From NCBI RefSeq assembly GCF_021497945.1, contig NZ_CP046524.1, forward strand, positions 1,709,501 through 1,773,500: DNA of 64,000 nucleotides, in the 5' to 3' direction. The notes beneath the pieces are model-generated. The model ran no database searches. It saw only the letters and a list, made by a program, of their open reading frames with translations, and was not told the origin of the DNA. Position 1 is the stretch's first letter; every line of letters starts with the position of its first letter. Positions 36,808-45,614 of the stretch are shown here, piece after piece. The translations under genes were made by a program, and so were the position numbers. Source of the DNA: Streptococcus oralis. GTDB lineage: Bacteria; Bacillota; Bacilli; Lactobacillales; Streptococcaceae.

Positions 36808-38364
36808 TTATTTAGATTTATAAAGCTTGAATTCCTTACTATCCGTCTGAACAAGTTCGTATTTTTCACTGAGTAAACTCTCTACATCCGACCACAAGGC
36901 AACTTTTTGATTGACCAAAATCATCTTCGGTTGATTTTCTTTCAAATCATTGACTAGTTTCGTTTTATTCTCGTCGCTTGCAGTATAGAGTGTTGGTGTC
37001 ACTAGAGAGCTTGGTGCCAGACGTTCACTTGCTCGATAAAAATCTGGACGATTATCCCAAGCATAGACACGATCCTCAGAACTCGTTTGCTGTTTGACCA
37101 AGCTAGCAAGCTGCTCACGTTCCTGATAAGTACTTGGATGCGAAATATAGCGACTCAAAACAGGTAGGAAAAGTAAATAGACTATCGCAACTAATGGTAG
37201 ATAGAAATTTCCCTTGAGGTAGCGACCAAAGAGTGATGAAGAGCGAACTCTTCGTCTACTACGACTGATACGATCAGGGCTTCCTTCTTTGATGTTGGTT
37301 AACAATAACAATGTCAGAAAGGGCAAAATCGCTGCCAAACGTGAGCCATGCAAAGGTTCCTTTGAAAAAATTAACAAAGCAAGAGTTACTAATAATCCTA
37401 AAATAGCGCCTATTGAGACAGCAGATTGTTTGGCTGGTTTAGATTGAAACAATCCTGAAAAGATCAATGTCAGAATCCCAATACCGATGGATAGCAAACC
37501 ATAGAAAGCAGCATTCTCCATAAGATTGGCATTTGAAAATAGATTAAGCGTATCTATTGGATACAAAGTATGGCTAATCGCATCACCAAAAGTTCCTGTT
37601 AAGACTGTATAATAGCCAATTGGATAAAAAATGATAGAAAATCCTAGGGCTGATGCGAAAAATTGATACAAACCATGAGCAAATTTACGCTTGGCAATAT
37701 TAAATCCAAACAAACTCAAGGCAAGTGTGGCTGCAAACAAGGCTGTGGGAATAGGTGATAGGAAGAAAGCTAATGCTAAACTCATCCCAACTCGCAAGAA
37801 ACCTTTATCGTTACTTGGATCATCCAGATAGTCAGCCACTAGGCTAAAACTATAAAATAGAAAAGGCAAGGCCACAGCCACTGCATAGCTACCACCAAAT
37901 CCCAGACTGCCCACAAGCAGATAGAAAACCAACAAAAGCTGTCTAGCCTGCTCTCCCTGACCTGTCAAGGTATCTGCGGATTTAAATAGAAAAACACCAG
38001 CTCCGAACAAGGCCAACCACTCCACCAAAGCAAAAAGAATACTCCCTTGAGAGAGATAGATTAGTACGTAATAAAGCAGTCCATTTGAACCATAATAATC
38101 CGTGTAAATCTGCCCACTCTGATGTAGCGCCCAACCAGTATAAAGATCTTGCATCTGTTGGGGGCTCGCCAAACCAAAGATCAGAGGCAACATGACAGAA
38201 ACAGCTGTAGCAGCCAAACTCCAAATCACCATACTAAAAAATGGAAGCGGAGTTCGTTTCTTCTTACCTCGCTCCAGTCCAAATTCGGACTCTTGATCCA
38301 GCCGTTCCCGATACTGGTATCGAAATTCTTCTAGCTGTTCGTCTTTTTCCTCGTATACGTTCAT
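36808..38364 (-). CDS. Late-competence membrane protein (Ccs4-like)
   Basis: 518 residues with a charged cytosolic N-terminus (1-45) and about ten to eleven hydrophobic segments, then an extracytoplasmic C-terminal domain of about 110 residues. The fold recalls GT-C glycosyltransferase-type integral membrane proteins (DWR-like pattern absent). Between nrdD and cls in pneumococcus the equivalent gene is known as competence-induced ccs4. A ComX box upstream of the preceding small ORF supports the same regulation here. Function unknown. Confidence 0.8.
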   Translation of the reverse strand: MNVYEEKDEQLEEFRYQYRERLDQESEFGLERGKKKRTPLPFFSMVIWSLAATAVSVMLPLIFGLASPQQMQDLYTGWALHQSGQIYTDYYGSNGLLYYVLIYLSQGSILFALVEWLALFGAGVFLFKSADTLTGQGEQARQLLLVFYLLVGSLGFGGSYAVAVALPFLFYSFSLVADYLDDPSNDKGFLRVGMSLALAFFLSPIPTALFAATLALSLFGFNIAKRKFAHGLYQFFASALGFSIIFYPIGYYTVLTGTFGDAISHTLYPIDTLNLFSNANLMENAAFYGLLSIGIGILTLIFSGLFQSKPAKQSAVSIGAILGLLVTLALLIFSKEPLHGSRLAAILPFLTLLLLTNIKEGSPDRISRSRRRVRSSSLFGRYLKGNFYLPLVAIVYLLFLPVLSRYISHPSTYQEREQLASLVKQQTSSEDRVYAWDNRPDFYRASERLAPSSLVTPTLYTASDENKTKLVNDLKENQPKMILVNQKVALWSDVESLLSEKYELVQTDSKEFKLYKSK

Positions 38365-38399
38365 TCAATTTCTCCTCTAAGTTTATCTGTTTTAGTATA

Positions 38400-38543
38400 T
38401 CAAAATCTTACAGGAATGTCAGCTAGAGATTGATATTTCCTTAACTTCTTATCTAGCTCAACATAGCGTTCAATCTCTCGAAAACGGTGTAAACTGCTTG
38501 TTTGAAACTCTAGGATAAAATCATGTTCTTCTTGATTTAGCAT
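38400..38543 (-). CDS. Small competence-operon protein (47 aa)
   Basis: 47 residues, starting MLNQEEHDFILEFQTSSLHR and continuing FREIERYVELDKKL. Start chosen at 38543, six bases after AGGAGG; the ATG two codons earlier is too close to it. It is the first gene after the ComX box and lies 35 bases before the Ccs4-like gene. No signal or membrane segment; function unknown. Confidence 0.75.
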   Translation of the reverse strand: MLNQEEHDFILEFQTSSLHRFREIERYVELDKKLRKYQSLADIPVRF

Positions 38544-38562
38544 TTTCATCCTCCTGCTTATC

Positions 38563-38570
38563 TATTCGCA
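38563..38570 (-). promoter_or_regulatory. ComX (sigma-X) cin box
   Basis: TGCGAATA on the minus strand, a known pneumococcal variant of TACGAATA, preceded by a T-rich TTTTTGTCTTTT. It is placed 20 bases before the small ORF start, as in late competence promoters. Confidence 0.78.
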
Positions 38571-38617
38571 AAAAGACAAAAATAAGATCCAGCCTTGGGC
38601 CAGATCTTGGTTGGTAG

Positions 38618-40150
38618 TTAGAGCATGGGCGCAAACAACTGGACAATTTCCTTGATCAAGCTTTGATACCAGCTTGTTTTGATTGTGTGGGGATAAATTT
38701 CTTGAGAAACTTTAAAAATCTCTTTGAAGTCCCTCTCAATATCTATGATAGACTGCGTTTTATAAAGCAAAACGCCATTTTCATAGTGGTGAAGCAAGCT
38801 ACGATAGTCAAAATTGATGGTTCCCACAGTTGCTACCTCTCCATCGACAAGCATTTGCTTGCTATGAAGGAATCCCGGACTGTACTCGTAAATGCGAACT
38901 CCAGCAGATAGCAAGTCTGGATAGGCTCCCCGAGTAACTAACTGAATAACCTCCTTATCTGGGATATATGGCGTCACAATTCGCACATCTACTCCTCTCA
39001 GAGCTGCATTTTTGATACTTTCAGTTAGATCATAGTCAGTGATCAGATAGGGAGTCGTGATATAGACATAGTCTGTAGCTTGATTGATAAGGTTTTGATA
39101 GACAGTTTTTCCAACTTGGGCTCGGTAGATAGGCTTTGGCCCACTACTGTAAGGAATGCAAAGCCCCATCCCATCTCTAGGTTGATTTTCGAGATGGTAT
39201 TGGTCAAAGTCACTAATTTCCCCACGGTTGATATACCAAGTGGATAAGAAGAGTCTGGTAAAAGCCTTGACTGCTGGTCCATCCAGACGAATACCGCTAT
39301 CCTTCCAATAACCAAAGCGATCGATATGGTTGATATACTCATCCGCCAGATTAACACCACCTGTATAGGCAATTTGACCATCGATAACCATGATTTTACG
39401 GTGATCACGGTTGTTATAAGCAACGGTCAAGCGTGGAATCACCTTGTTAAATTTGTGGGCTTCAATCCCTCGACCACGAAGCTGGATGGTGTAATCTCCA
39501 AGCAGGGTAGCCATACAACCAATATCATCATAGAGGAGTTTGACTTCTACTCCTTGAGCTGCCTTTTCTTCCAAAATCTCCAAAATGCTGTTCCACATCA
39601 AACCTTCTTCGATGATATAGTATTCGAGAAAGATAAACTTCTCAGCTTTCTTGAGATCCTCTAGCATCTGATGCCACATGCTTTCACCAGATGCAAAAAA
39701 TTGTGTATCCGTTCGATCATAGACATCGGCATTCGTGTCCATGCTGAGGAGTGATTTGATAACTCCGTAAGCTGACTTATCCTGCTCTTTTAACTCCAAA
39801 CGGAGAGCTCTGCTATTGTCCTCTCGATCAACCATTGATTGGAGTTGCTTTAGCTGTTTCATTTCTTTTTTAGATAAACGGCGTTCTCCAAACATGATAT
39901 AGAGCAATGGCCCAAACACTGGCACAAAGGCTACTAACAGCCATGTCACCTTGCTTTCAGGATTCATAGATCGATTAACAATCGATACAATGGTCGCTAA
40001 GCTCACTAAAATGACAAGGATAATCCAGACAATTGGAGCCATTTGCCCTAGATAGATAAATAAACCAAAGACGAGAATCAACTCCGTCAACATGATGGCA
40101 ATACTAAAACCATACTTAGACATGAGTAGCTGCATTTTTCTAGCTGTCAT
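38618..40150 (-). CDS. cls: Cardiolipin synthase
   Basis: 510 residues with two N-terminal membrane helices (about 13-60) and two phospholipase-D HKD motifs: HRKIMVID near residue 245 and HSKQMLVD near residue 420. Condenses two phosphatidylglycerols to cardiolipin and glycerol at the membrane. It has its own promoter and appears monocistronic, between the late-competence genes and the biosynthetic cluster. Confidence 0.96.
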   Translation of the reverse strand: MTARKMQLLMSKYGFSIAIMLTELILVFGLFIYLGQMAPIVWIILVILVSLATIVSIVNRSMNPESKVTWLLVAFVPVFGPLLYIMFGERRLSKKEMKQLKQLQSMVDREDNSRALRLELKEQDKSAYGVIKSLLSMDTNADVYDRTDTQFFASGESMWHQMLEDLKKAEKFIFLEYYIIEEGLMWNSILEILEEKAAQGVEVKLLYDDIGCMATLLGDYTIQLRGRGIEAHKFNKVIPRLTVAYNNRDHRKIMVIDGQIAYTGGVNLADEYINHIDRFGYWKDSGIRLDGPAVKAFTRLFLSTWYINRGEISDFDQYHLENQPRDGMGLCIPYSSGPKPIYRAQVGKTVYQNLINQATDYVYITTPYLITDYDLTESIKNAALRGVDVRIVTPYIPDKEVIQLVTRGAYPDLLSAGVRIYEYSPGFLHSKQMLVDGEVATVGTINFDYRSLLHHYENGVLLYKTQSIIDIERDFKEIFKVSQEIYPHTIKTSWYQSLIKEIVQLFAPML

Positions 40151-40208
40151 ACATCCCCTTCCTTTTCTAACATTCTCCTTAACCGCTTAATAAACTAATG
40201 TTTCTACT

Positions 40209-40238
40209 AGTATACCTCAGTTCAGGGGGAGATGGCAA
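40209..40238 (-). promoter_or_regulatory. cls promoter
   Basis: TTGCCA (40233-40238), 18 bp, TATACT (40209-40214) on the minus strand, in the gap after the KAS III gene. Confidence 0.6.
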
Positions 40239-40285
40239 CCTTTTACCTTTTCTAAAATTCCAGCCGTTCCGTGTTTAGATGATTG

Positions 40286-41230
40286 TTACAATTTCAGAGC
40301 CAACATATTGACCGTCATACCAGCTGCAGTCCCCATAAGGTAGACGACATCTCCCTCCTTGATAAGTCCATGTTCCAAAGAATAAGCCAAGCCAAACGGC
40401 ACAGAGACTGACACCATATTTCCATAGTCAGTGACGAGATTGAGGTACTGATTCTCGGCCACACCTAGTTTTTCCATGACCAAAGGAAGAGCACGACTTG
40501 CTTGGTGAGGAATGATGTAGTCCACGTCTGCCAAGGCTAGCTGTGTTTTTTCTTGAAACTCTTCAAACATGACTGGGATTTTACGAGCAGACAAGAGGAG
40601 GATTTTCTTCCCCTTCATGTCAAACATATAGTTGGTCTTAGTCACTTCAGAGTACTCTTTGGGTTGATAAGATGTCAAACCTCCACGAATCTCCGTATCG
40701 TGAGCTCCTTCTGACCAAGTACGTTGGAGACTAGCAATGACCCCTTTTCCCTGATGGCTTTTTTGGAAAATAAAGGCTGCCGCCCCATCACTAAAGAGTT
40801 CAAAACTTTCTTTTTGCTTGGGATTAAGCCCCAAACTTCCAACCTCACTGGATACAATCAAGACACGATTGTATTCGCCCGCCTCAATCAAGTGGGACAT
40901 GGTCGATAGAGCAGAAATAAAGCTCGTACAGGTCGTATTGATATCCATAGCCGGGATTGAGAGTCCTTTTGCTACGCGTTCATGAATCAAGGCAGCTGTA
41001 CATGGAATAGGCTGAACACCAACCGCACTTGCCGAAACCAGACAATCAATGTCTTCTATTTTCAAATTTGCATTTTCGAGTGCCTGCTGGATAGCTGCTT
41101 CTGCCAAATCTAGTTGGGTTTCTTCGTTTTCAACCACACGATAACGGGTCTGGTCTTTAAATTGGACAGTATGCTTTGGAAGGCAAACACCATAACCTGC
41201 GATTTCTACATGTCTTGTTACTTCTGTCAT
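40286..41230 (-). CDS. 3-oxoacyl-ACP synthase III-like enzyme (KAS III)
   Basis: 314 residues from the ATG at 41230 (MTEVTRHVEIAGYG), nine bases after AAAGGA; an ATG six codons earlier overlaps the ligase stop (ATGA). The FabH-type triad is complete: Cys101 (NTTCTSF), His242 (IIPHQAS) and Asn271 (DYGNMVS). It should perform a Claisen condensation of an acyl-CoA/ACP. Fatty acid FabH is normally in the fab cluster, so this copy is dedicated to the local pathway. Last gene of the five-gene unit. Confidence 0.93.
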   Translation of the reverse strand: MTEVTRHVEIAGYGVCLPKHTVQFKDQTRYRVVENEETQLDLAEAAIQQALENANLKIEDIDCLVSASAVGVQPIPCTAALIHERVAKGLSIPAMDINTTCTSFISALSTMSHLIEAGEYNRVLIVSSEVGSLGLNPKQKESFELFSDGAAAFIFQKSHQGKGVIASLQRTWSEGAHDTEIRGGLTSYQPKEYSEVTKTNYMFDMKGKKILLLSARKIPVMFEEFQEKTQLALADVDYIIPHQASRALPLVMEKLGVAENQYLNLVTDYGNMVSVSVPFGLAYSLEHGLIKEGDVVYLMGTAAGMTVNMLALKL

Positions 41231-41244
41231 TGTCTTTTGTCCTT

Positions 41245-42507
41245 TCATAAACGTTGGATACGTTTGAGTTTACGGCTAGTATCCCAGTGATAATCTGAAA
41301 ATTGGATTTGAGGAACTATAAATTGCTTTTGCTGGGCCAAGAGTTGGAATTGAGCTAGAATAGCTGCCTCTAAATCCTCATCTCGTCGGCTTAGGCAAAC
41401 TTCCACTAACTTCTCGGAATGTTGCTTGACTTGGTAATCTCCTACATTCTCCACAAAAAGGATGCAGCGCCTGATAAAGTCTGGATAGATAGTTACCTGT
41501 CCCCCATCCAGTCCTTCAAAATAGAAGATGTCGTCAGAGCGTCCTTCGACCTTGTTAATCCGTGTATAGCAGGAGCCACATGGACAAGGCTCCGGATTTT
41601 CAACCAAGATATCATTGAGCTGATAGCGATAAACAGGTTGACTACTTCGCTTAAAGTCCGTAATGACTGGATAAAAACGACGGTCATCTAGATACTGCTT
41701 TTCCACAAAGATAATGTCTTCGTTGAGATGTAGATTACCAGCTGGGCAAGTGCAGGCTAGGAAACCTTCGGTCGCCTGATAAACTTGGTCAATAATGGGT
41801 AGAGAAAAGGCCTCTGCGATGCGTTCTCTATCACTATCTTCCAAGATTTCTGCCACCGAAACGATTTTTTGTGGATGGATGGCTAACTGTCCAGCTTTTA
41901 GTCGCTTGCTCAATTCAATCAACATAGAGGCTGGCGCCACAATAATCGTTGGTTGATAGTTGTTGAGTCGCTCTATATGTTCATCTGTATGTTTGAAAAT
42001 ATCAAAATACTCTAGACGAATGAGGGCCGTATTGATGGTCTGATAGAGTTCATTATCGGCTCTCAGGAAAAAGGCGATGCGGTGTCCAAAAAGTTGACCT
42101 TTGGGCAACATCTTTGCCAAGATAGCCGCCGCCCACATACTTCGCTCTTTCTCTGTTGTGATAAAGAGGCCCCGATGTCCAGATGTCCCTGAAGACAGAC
42201 CGACTGCCACTTCCCCTTTAAGTTCAGTGAAATCACGGGTCTTCTCGCTTTCAATAGCTAAGGATAAGGCTTCATCCCGATCCACTCCTTGGGTGTTGAG
42301 CTCATTGAAATGTTCCATCATAAAGGCCTTGTCCATATGGTCAAAGTCGCTAGGAACTCCATTTTTAAAGTAGGGCGACTCTCGCTTTAAAAAGTCCATA
42401 TAATTAGTTAATTGCTTTTTCTGATAGCTCTCTACAGCCTCTCGAGATTTGAAGTTATGAAGCCAGCGAGTTTGGATAAAGGTTTTAAGAAAGGTTATTT
42501 TTTTCAT
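41245..42507 (-). CDS. Acyl/aryl-adenylating enzyme (PaaK / F390-synthetase-like)
   Basis: 420 residues with the AMP-binding loop SSGTSGHRG at residues 105-113, followed by the long insert and C-terminal domain of the COG1541 group (phenylacetate-CoA ligase, coenzyme F390 synthetase relatives). Two cysteine pairs around ENPEPCPCGSCYTR and CTCPAG suggest a metal site, as in F390-type proteins. It probably activates a carboxylic acid as AMP ester or thioester for the KAS III partner. Overlaps the hydrolase gene by 23 bases. Confidence 0.85.
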   Translation of the reverse strand: MKKITFLKTFIQTRWLHNFKSREAVESYQKKQLTNYMDFLKRESPYFKNGVPSDFDHMDKAFMMEHFNELNTQGVDRDEALSLAIESEKTRDFTELKGEVAVGLSSGTSGHRGLFITTEKERSMWAAAILAKMLPKGQLFGHRIAFFLRADNELYQTINTALIRLEYFDIFKHTDEHIERLNNYQPTIIVAPASMLIELSKRLKAGQLAIHPQKIVSVAEILEDSDRERIAEAFSLPIIDQVYQATEGFLACTCPAGNLHLNEDIIFVEKQYLDDRRFYPVITDFKRSSQPVYRYQLNDILVENPEPCPCGSCYTRINKVEGRSDDIFYFEGLDGGQVTIYPDFIRRCILFVENVGDYQVKQHSEKLVEVCLSRRDEDLEAAILAQFQLLAQQKQFIVPQIQFSDYHWDTSRKLKRIQRL

Positions 42508-43300
42508 ATAAGATTGACTCTATCCTTTCTACAGGGTCATGACTAACAAGTACCTCAATTCCGTCTTTCAAGACTTCCTCCAGAAACTCTGTCCCCTTGA
42601 TATAGTCCACCTTGTTATCTTGAACCAAGGAAGGAATCAGGTGCATCTGTTTGGTGTAAGGCAAGAGGTCAATTCCCCAGCAAAGATCTGCTGCAATGAG
42701 GAGGTTAAAGTCTGGAAGATACAGACAGGCTTGCCCCCTAGCATGCCCATCAACAGAAGCTACTAGGATACTGCCATCTCCAAAAAAATCACAAATCGGA
42801 CGATAGGGAAAAGTTGAATCTTGCTGGTCAGCTCTGATAATGGTTAGTTTTTTTTCAAAAGAAGCTGGCAAAAATTCCTTGAAAATCAGGTCTTTCAACT
42901 TGGGTTTCTGGTAAACCTTATACACTTCTTTTGTCAGGATAAAGGTTGCATGAGGAAAGAAGCTAGCTCCTCCCAGATGATCTGGATGTAAATGAGATAG
43001 AAGGACATAGTTAATTTCTTCTGGTTTGATTCCCTTCGCTTCTAGCAAACGTGAAATTTGGTCCTTTTCCGTCATTTGAACAGGTGTTCCTAGACGATAA
43101 AAACCATAGCGAAGCTTCGTCTTAATATCATAGTGATAGCCAGTATCATATAGCAAATAGCCCTTGTCTCTGTGTTTAATCAGAAAGACACCAGCTGGAA
43201 AGGTCATCTTTTTATTCTTGACTCCCTTGAATAGCAAACCTGTATAGCTAGTACAGTAGCCTGCTGGGAAATAATCAATGCTTTCGATAATCTTGGACAT
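42485..43300 (-). CDS. Metallo-beta-lactamase-fold hydrolase (lactonase/thioesterase-like)
   Basis: 271 residues from the ATG at 43300 (a TTG three codons earlier is possible). The metal-binding motif SHLHPDHLGG (HLHPDH at 103-108) and the preceding YDTGYHYD match the AHL-lactonase / glyoxalase II subgroup. Later histidine (GHARGQA) and aspartate (AADLCWG) ligands are present. It could cleave a thioester or lactone intermediate. The gene overlaps the epimerase gene and the ligase gene, so translation is coupled. Confidence 0.87.
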   Translation of the reverse strand: MSKIIESIDYFPAGYCTSYTGLLFKGVKNKKMTFPAGVFLIKHRDKGYLLYDTGYHYDIKTKLRYGFYRLGTPVQMTEKDQISRLLEAKGIKPEEINYVLLSHLHPDHLGGASFFPHATFILTKEVYKVYQKPKLKDLIFKEFLPASFEKKLTIIRADQQDSTFPYRPICDFFGDGSILVASVDGHARGQACLYLPDFNLLIAADLCWGIDLLPYTKQMHLIPSLVQDNKVDYIKGTEFLEEVLKDGIEVLVSHDPVERIESILYEKNNLS

Positions 43301-44255
43301 ATTGTTCAATCCCTTCCGAAATACTGATTTGAGGGCGATACCCCAAATCTCGCTCCGCCTTACTGATGTCCAGCGTCTGGCTATAACGGAGCAAATAATA
43401 GGTATAGCGTGTCAGAGCCGGTTCGCCTTTGAGTTTCAAGTTCTTATACAGAAACTCTAAACTACTGGCAATAGCTGAAAGAATAGGAGCCGGCACTTTT
43501 CTGTATGTTATTGGATAGCCCAACCCTCTCAAGGTTTCTTCTATCAAATCCTTAAAGGCTCTTGGTTCCCCATTGGTAATATTATAAACTTCGCCACTAG
43601 CTTGAGGGGCCTCTAGTGCCAAGCGAATTGCCAGAGCGACATTTTCCACACAGGTCATATCCATGAGCTGACGACCGTCTCCTATCAAGGGAATGCCAAT
43701 TCTCTGACTGAGTTTGAGAACTCGGGGCAAAATACTGGTATCCCCAATCCCAAAAAGTCCACGAGGCCGTAAGATAATACTCGGAACATCGGGATAATCC
43801 TTAAACAGCTTCTCCGAAGCCAGCTTACTGCGAATGTAGTTGTTAAGATTATTTTCCTGAGGCGCAGCGCTTTCTTTGATAGCTAGCTGGTCTCGAGGCG
43901 CAGCATAGATGCTAGGCGAGGACACATAAACCAAACGCTGAATACCGGCCTCTCGACAAGCCTCCAGAACATACTTGGTTCCCAAGACATTTGTCTGGTA
44001 GAAATCCTCCCAAAGACCCCAAACGGTAGAAAGAGCACCCGCATGCACAACCATGTCCATGCCCTGACAAGCCTGATTCAAATCCTCTTGTCTGGTCAAA
44101 TTTCCTTGAAAAAAAGTCACAGAGGAGTTCTCCAAAGACTGACCAACCTTGCTATTACGTCCAAAGGCTCGTACCTGATAACTATGCTGAGACAGTTCTT
44201 CTAGGACGTACTTGCCTAAAAAGCCTGTAGCTCCTGTCACTAATACTTTTTTCAT
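43275..44255 (-). CDS. NAD(P)-dependent epimerase / 3beta-HSD-like SDR
   Basis: 326-residue extended short-chain dehydrogenase. The Rossmann loop GATGFLG is at 8-14 and the catalytic Ser (VSSPS, about 112-114), Tyr140 and Lys144 (YIRSK) are intact. In this setting it more likely reduces a beta-keto group made by the KAS III enzyme, as OleD does, than epimerises a sugar. Three bases separate it from the glycosyltransferase gene. Confidence 0.9.
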   Translation of the reverse strand: MKKVLVTGATGFLGKYVLEELSQHSYQVRAFGRNSKVGQSLENSSVTFFQGNLTRQEDLNQACQGMDMVVHAGALSTVWGLWEDFYQTNVLGTKYVLEACREAGIQRLVYVSSPSIYAAPRDQLAIKESAAPQENNLNNYIRSKLASEKLFKDYPDVPSIILRPRGLFGIGDTSILPRVLKLSQRIGIPLIGDGRQLMDMTCVENVALAIRLALEAPQASGEVYNITNGEPRAFKDLIEETLRGLGYPITYRKVPAPILSAIASSLEFLYKNLKLKGEPALTRYTYYLLRYSQTLDISKAERDLGYRPQISISEGIEQYVQDYRKH

Positions 44256-44258
44256 TCT

Positions 44259-45527
44259 TTATTTCTCCTTATCTGCTAGCAGGCGATGTATTTCTCTCTC
44301 CAGAATCTCTGTCGGTTGATAGGCTTTAGCTGCACGTCTGAGGTTCTTCAAATCTGGCCAGTTCTCCCGAGCCAATAACTCATCAAAAGCTCGCCCAATC
44401 GCTTCTGTATCCTCTCGTTTAGCAGTCAGGGCAATCCCCGCCTCTAAGCCACGAACCGCATAGTCATACTGATCATAGTCATGAGGGAGAATCAAGGCAG
44501 GCTTGCCATAGATGATACATTGGTAAAAAATACCTGCACCGCCATGATGAATCACATAGTCCATCTGGGGAATGTATTCCTTATAGGGAAGATAAGATAC
44601 CACAGAAACATTGTCCATGAGCTCCTCACATCGGAAGTCTTGTCCACCAAACCCCAGAGTCACAAAGAAGTGACAGTCCGGATGGGCTTTTGCCAATTGT
44701 TGTGTCTGGTAGAGGAGGTTGTCTTTGGCCCATGCTAGCTGAGTCCCACAAGATACGAGGACTTTCTTATGATTTGCATAAGGAGCCAAATCTAGGGGAT
44801 AATTCTCTGCCCTCTCAATCGAAGACCCAAAAGGTCCCACCCAAAGGTAGTGCTCTGGAAAACCACTTTTCAGCTCCAACTCTTTCATCCCAATTCCCAA
44901 GATGGAATAGGGTGAATAGATGGTTTCCTGACCTTTCTGATTGTAGAGCTTAAAATCGTAACGTTTCAAGCGTTCTCTCAATAAAAAGCTTACGATTCGT
45001 TTCCCTAAACGAGTCCCTTTTCTTCCTAGCCATTGCTGGGCAGATTGGAACGGCGTCTTTGGGCTGCCCATTCCTCCAAAGAAACAAGGCGGTCCATCTG
45101 TCGTTTCAATGGCAAACTGTGTCGCCATAGTGGTAATCCAAGGAATATTCAACTGCTCCGCTACGAGTCCTCCAGGGAGAGTTATAAAGTCCGCAATAAC
45201 AATATCAGGTCGATTTTCCTGCCACTCTTGGACTAGTTGGTCAGACACCACATTGATCAAATCAAGACTAGCTGACAACTGTCGATAAGCAGAAATAAGG
45301 TTTAATTGCCCTTCATTGTTGGCTACACGCTCAAACTCATCTACACAATTTTCTAAAATGGGAATCACCCAGAATCCCATCTCCTCTGCTACAGATCTTC
45401 GTTGCGGTCCTGTGAATAATCGAATCTCATACAAGGGATCCTTCAACAAGGGTGCAAGTAAATTAAGAGTTGGGAAGAGATGCCCACTCAAGGGAACTAC
45501 AACCACATCAATTTTGATTTTTCTCAT
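44259..45527 (-). CDS. UDP-glycosyltransferase (GT1/MGT type)
   Basis: 422 residues from the ATG at 45527 (MRKIKIDVVVVPLSGHLFPT). A two-domain GT-B enzyme with the acceptor side pattern GHLFPTLNL near the N-terminus and the nucleotide-sugar motif HHGGAGIFYQ at 327-336. Macrolide, carotenoid and rhamnolipid transferases share this fold. It probably glycosylates the product of the downstream genes. A longer in-frame reading runs back through the alcohol dehydrogenase terminator and is not used. No ribosome site precedes the ATG. Confidence 0.88.
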   Translation of the reverse strand: MRKIKIDVVVVPLSGHLFPTLNLLAPLLKDPLYEIRLFTGPQRRSVAEEMGFWVIPILENCVDEFERVANNEGQLNLISAYRQLSASLDLINVVSDQLVQEWQENRPDIVIADFITLPGGLVAEQLNIPWITTMATQFAIETTDGPPCFFGGMGSPKTPFQSAQQWLGRKGTRLGKRIVSFLLRERLKRYDFKLYNQKGQETIYSPYSILGIGMKELELKSGFPEHYLWVGPFGSSIERAENYPLDLAPYANHKKVLVSCGTQLAWAKDNLLYQTQQLAKAHPDCHFFVTLGFGGQDFRCEELMDNVSVVSYLPYKEYIPQMDYVIHHGGAGIFYQCIIYGKPALILPHDYDQYDYAVRGLEAGIALTAKREDTEAIGRAFDELLARENWPDLKNLRRAAKAYQPTEILEREIHRLLADKEK

Positions 45528-45550
45528 ATGTCTAGGATAGCAAATTTTTA

Positions 45551-45580
45551 AAAAAAGAACTACCAAAATGATAGTTCTTT
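45551..45580 (-). terminator. Terminator after the iron alcohol dehydrogenase gene
   Basis: AAAGAACTA / TAGTTCTTT stem with TTTTTTT on the minus strand, between the dehydrogenase stop and the glycosyltransferase start. Read-through or a promoter within it would be needed to express the five-gene cluster. Confidence 0.85.
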
Positions 45581-45614
45581 CCAGCATTATTTAGCTGCTT
45601 TTTCACTTTAAGAA

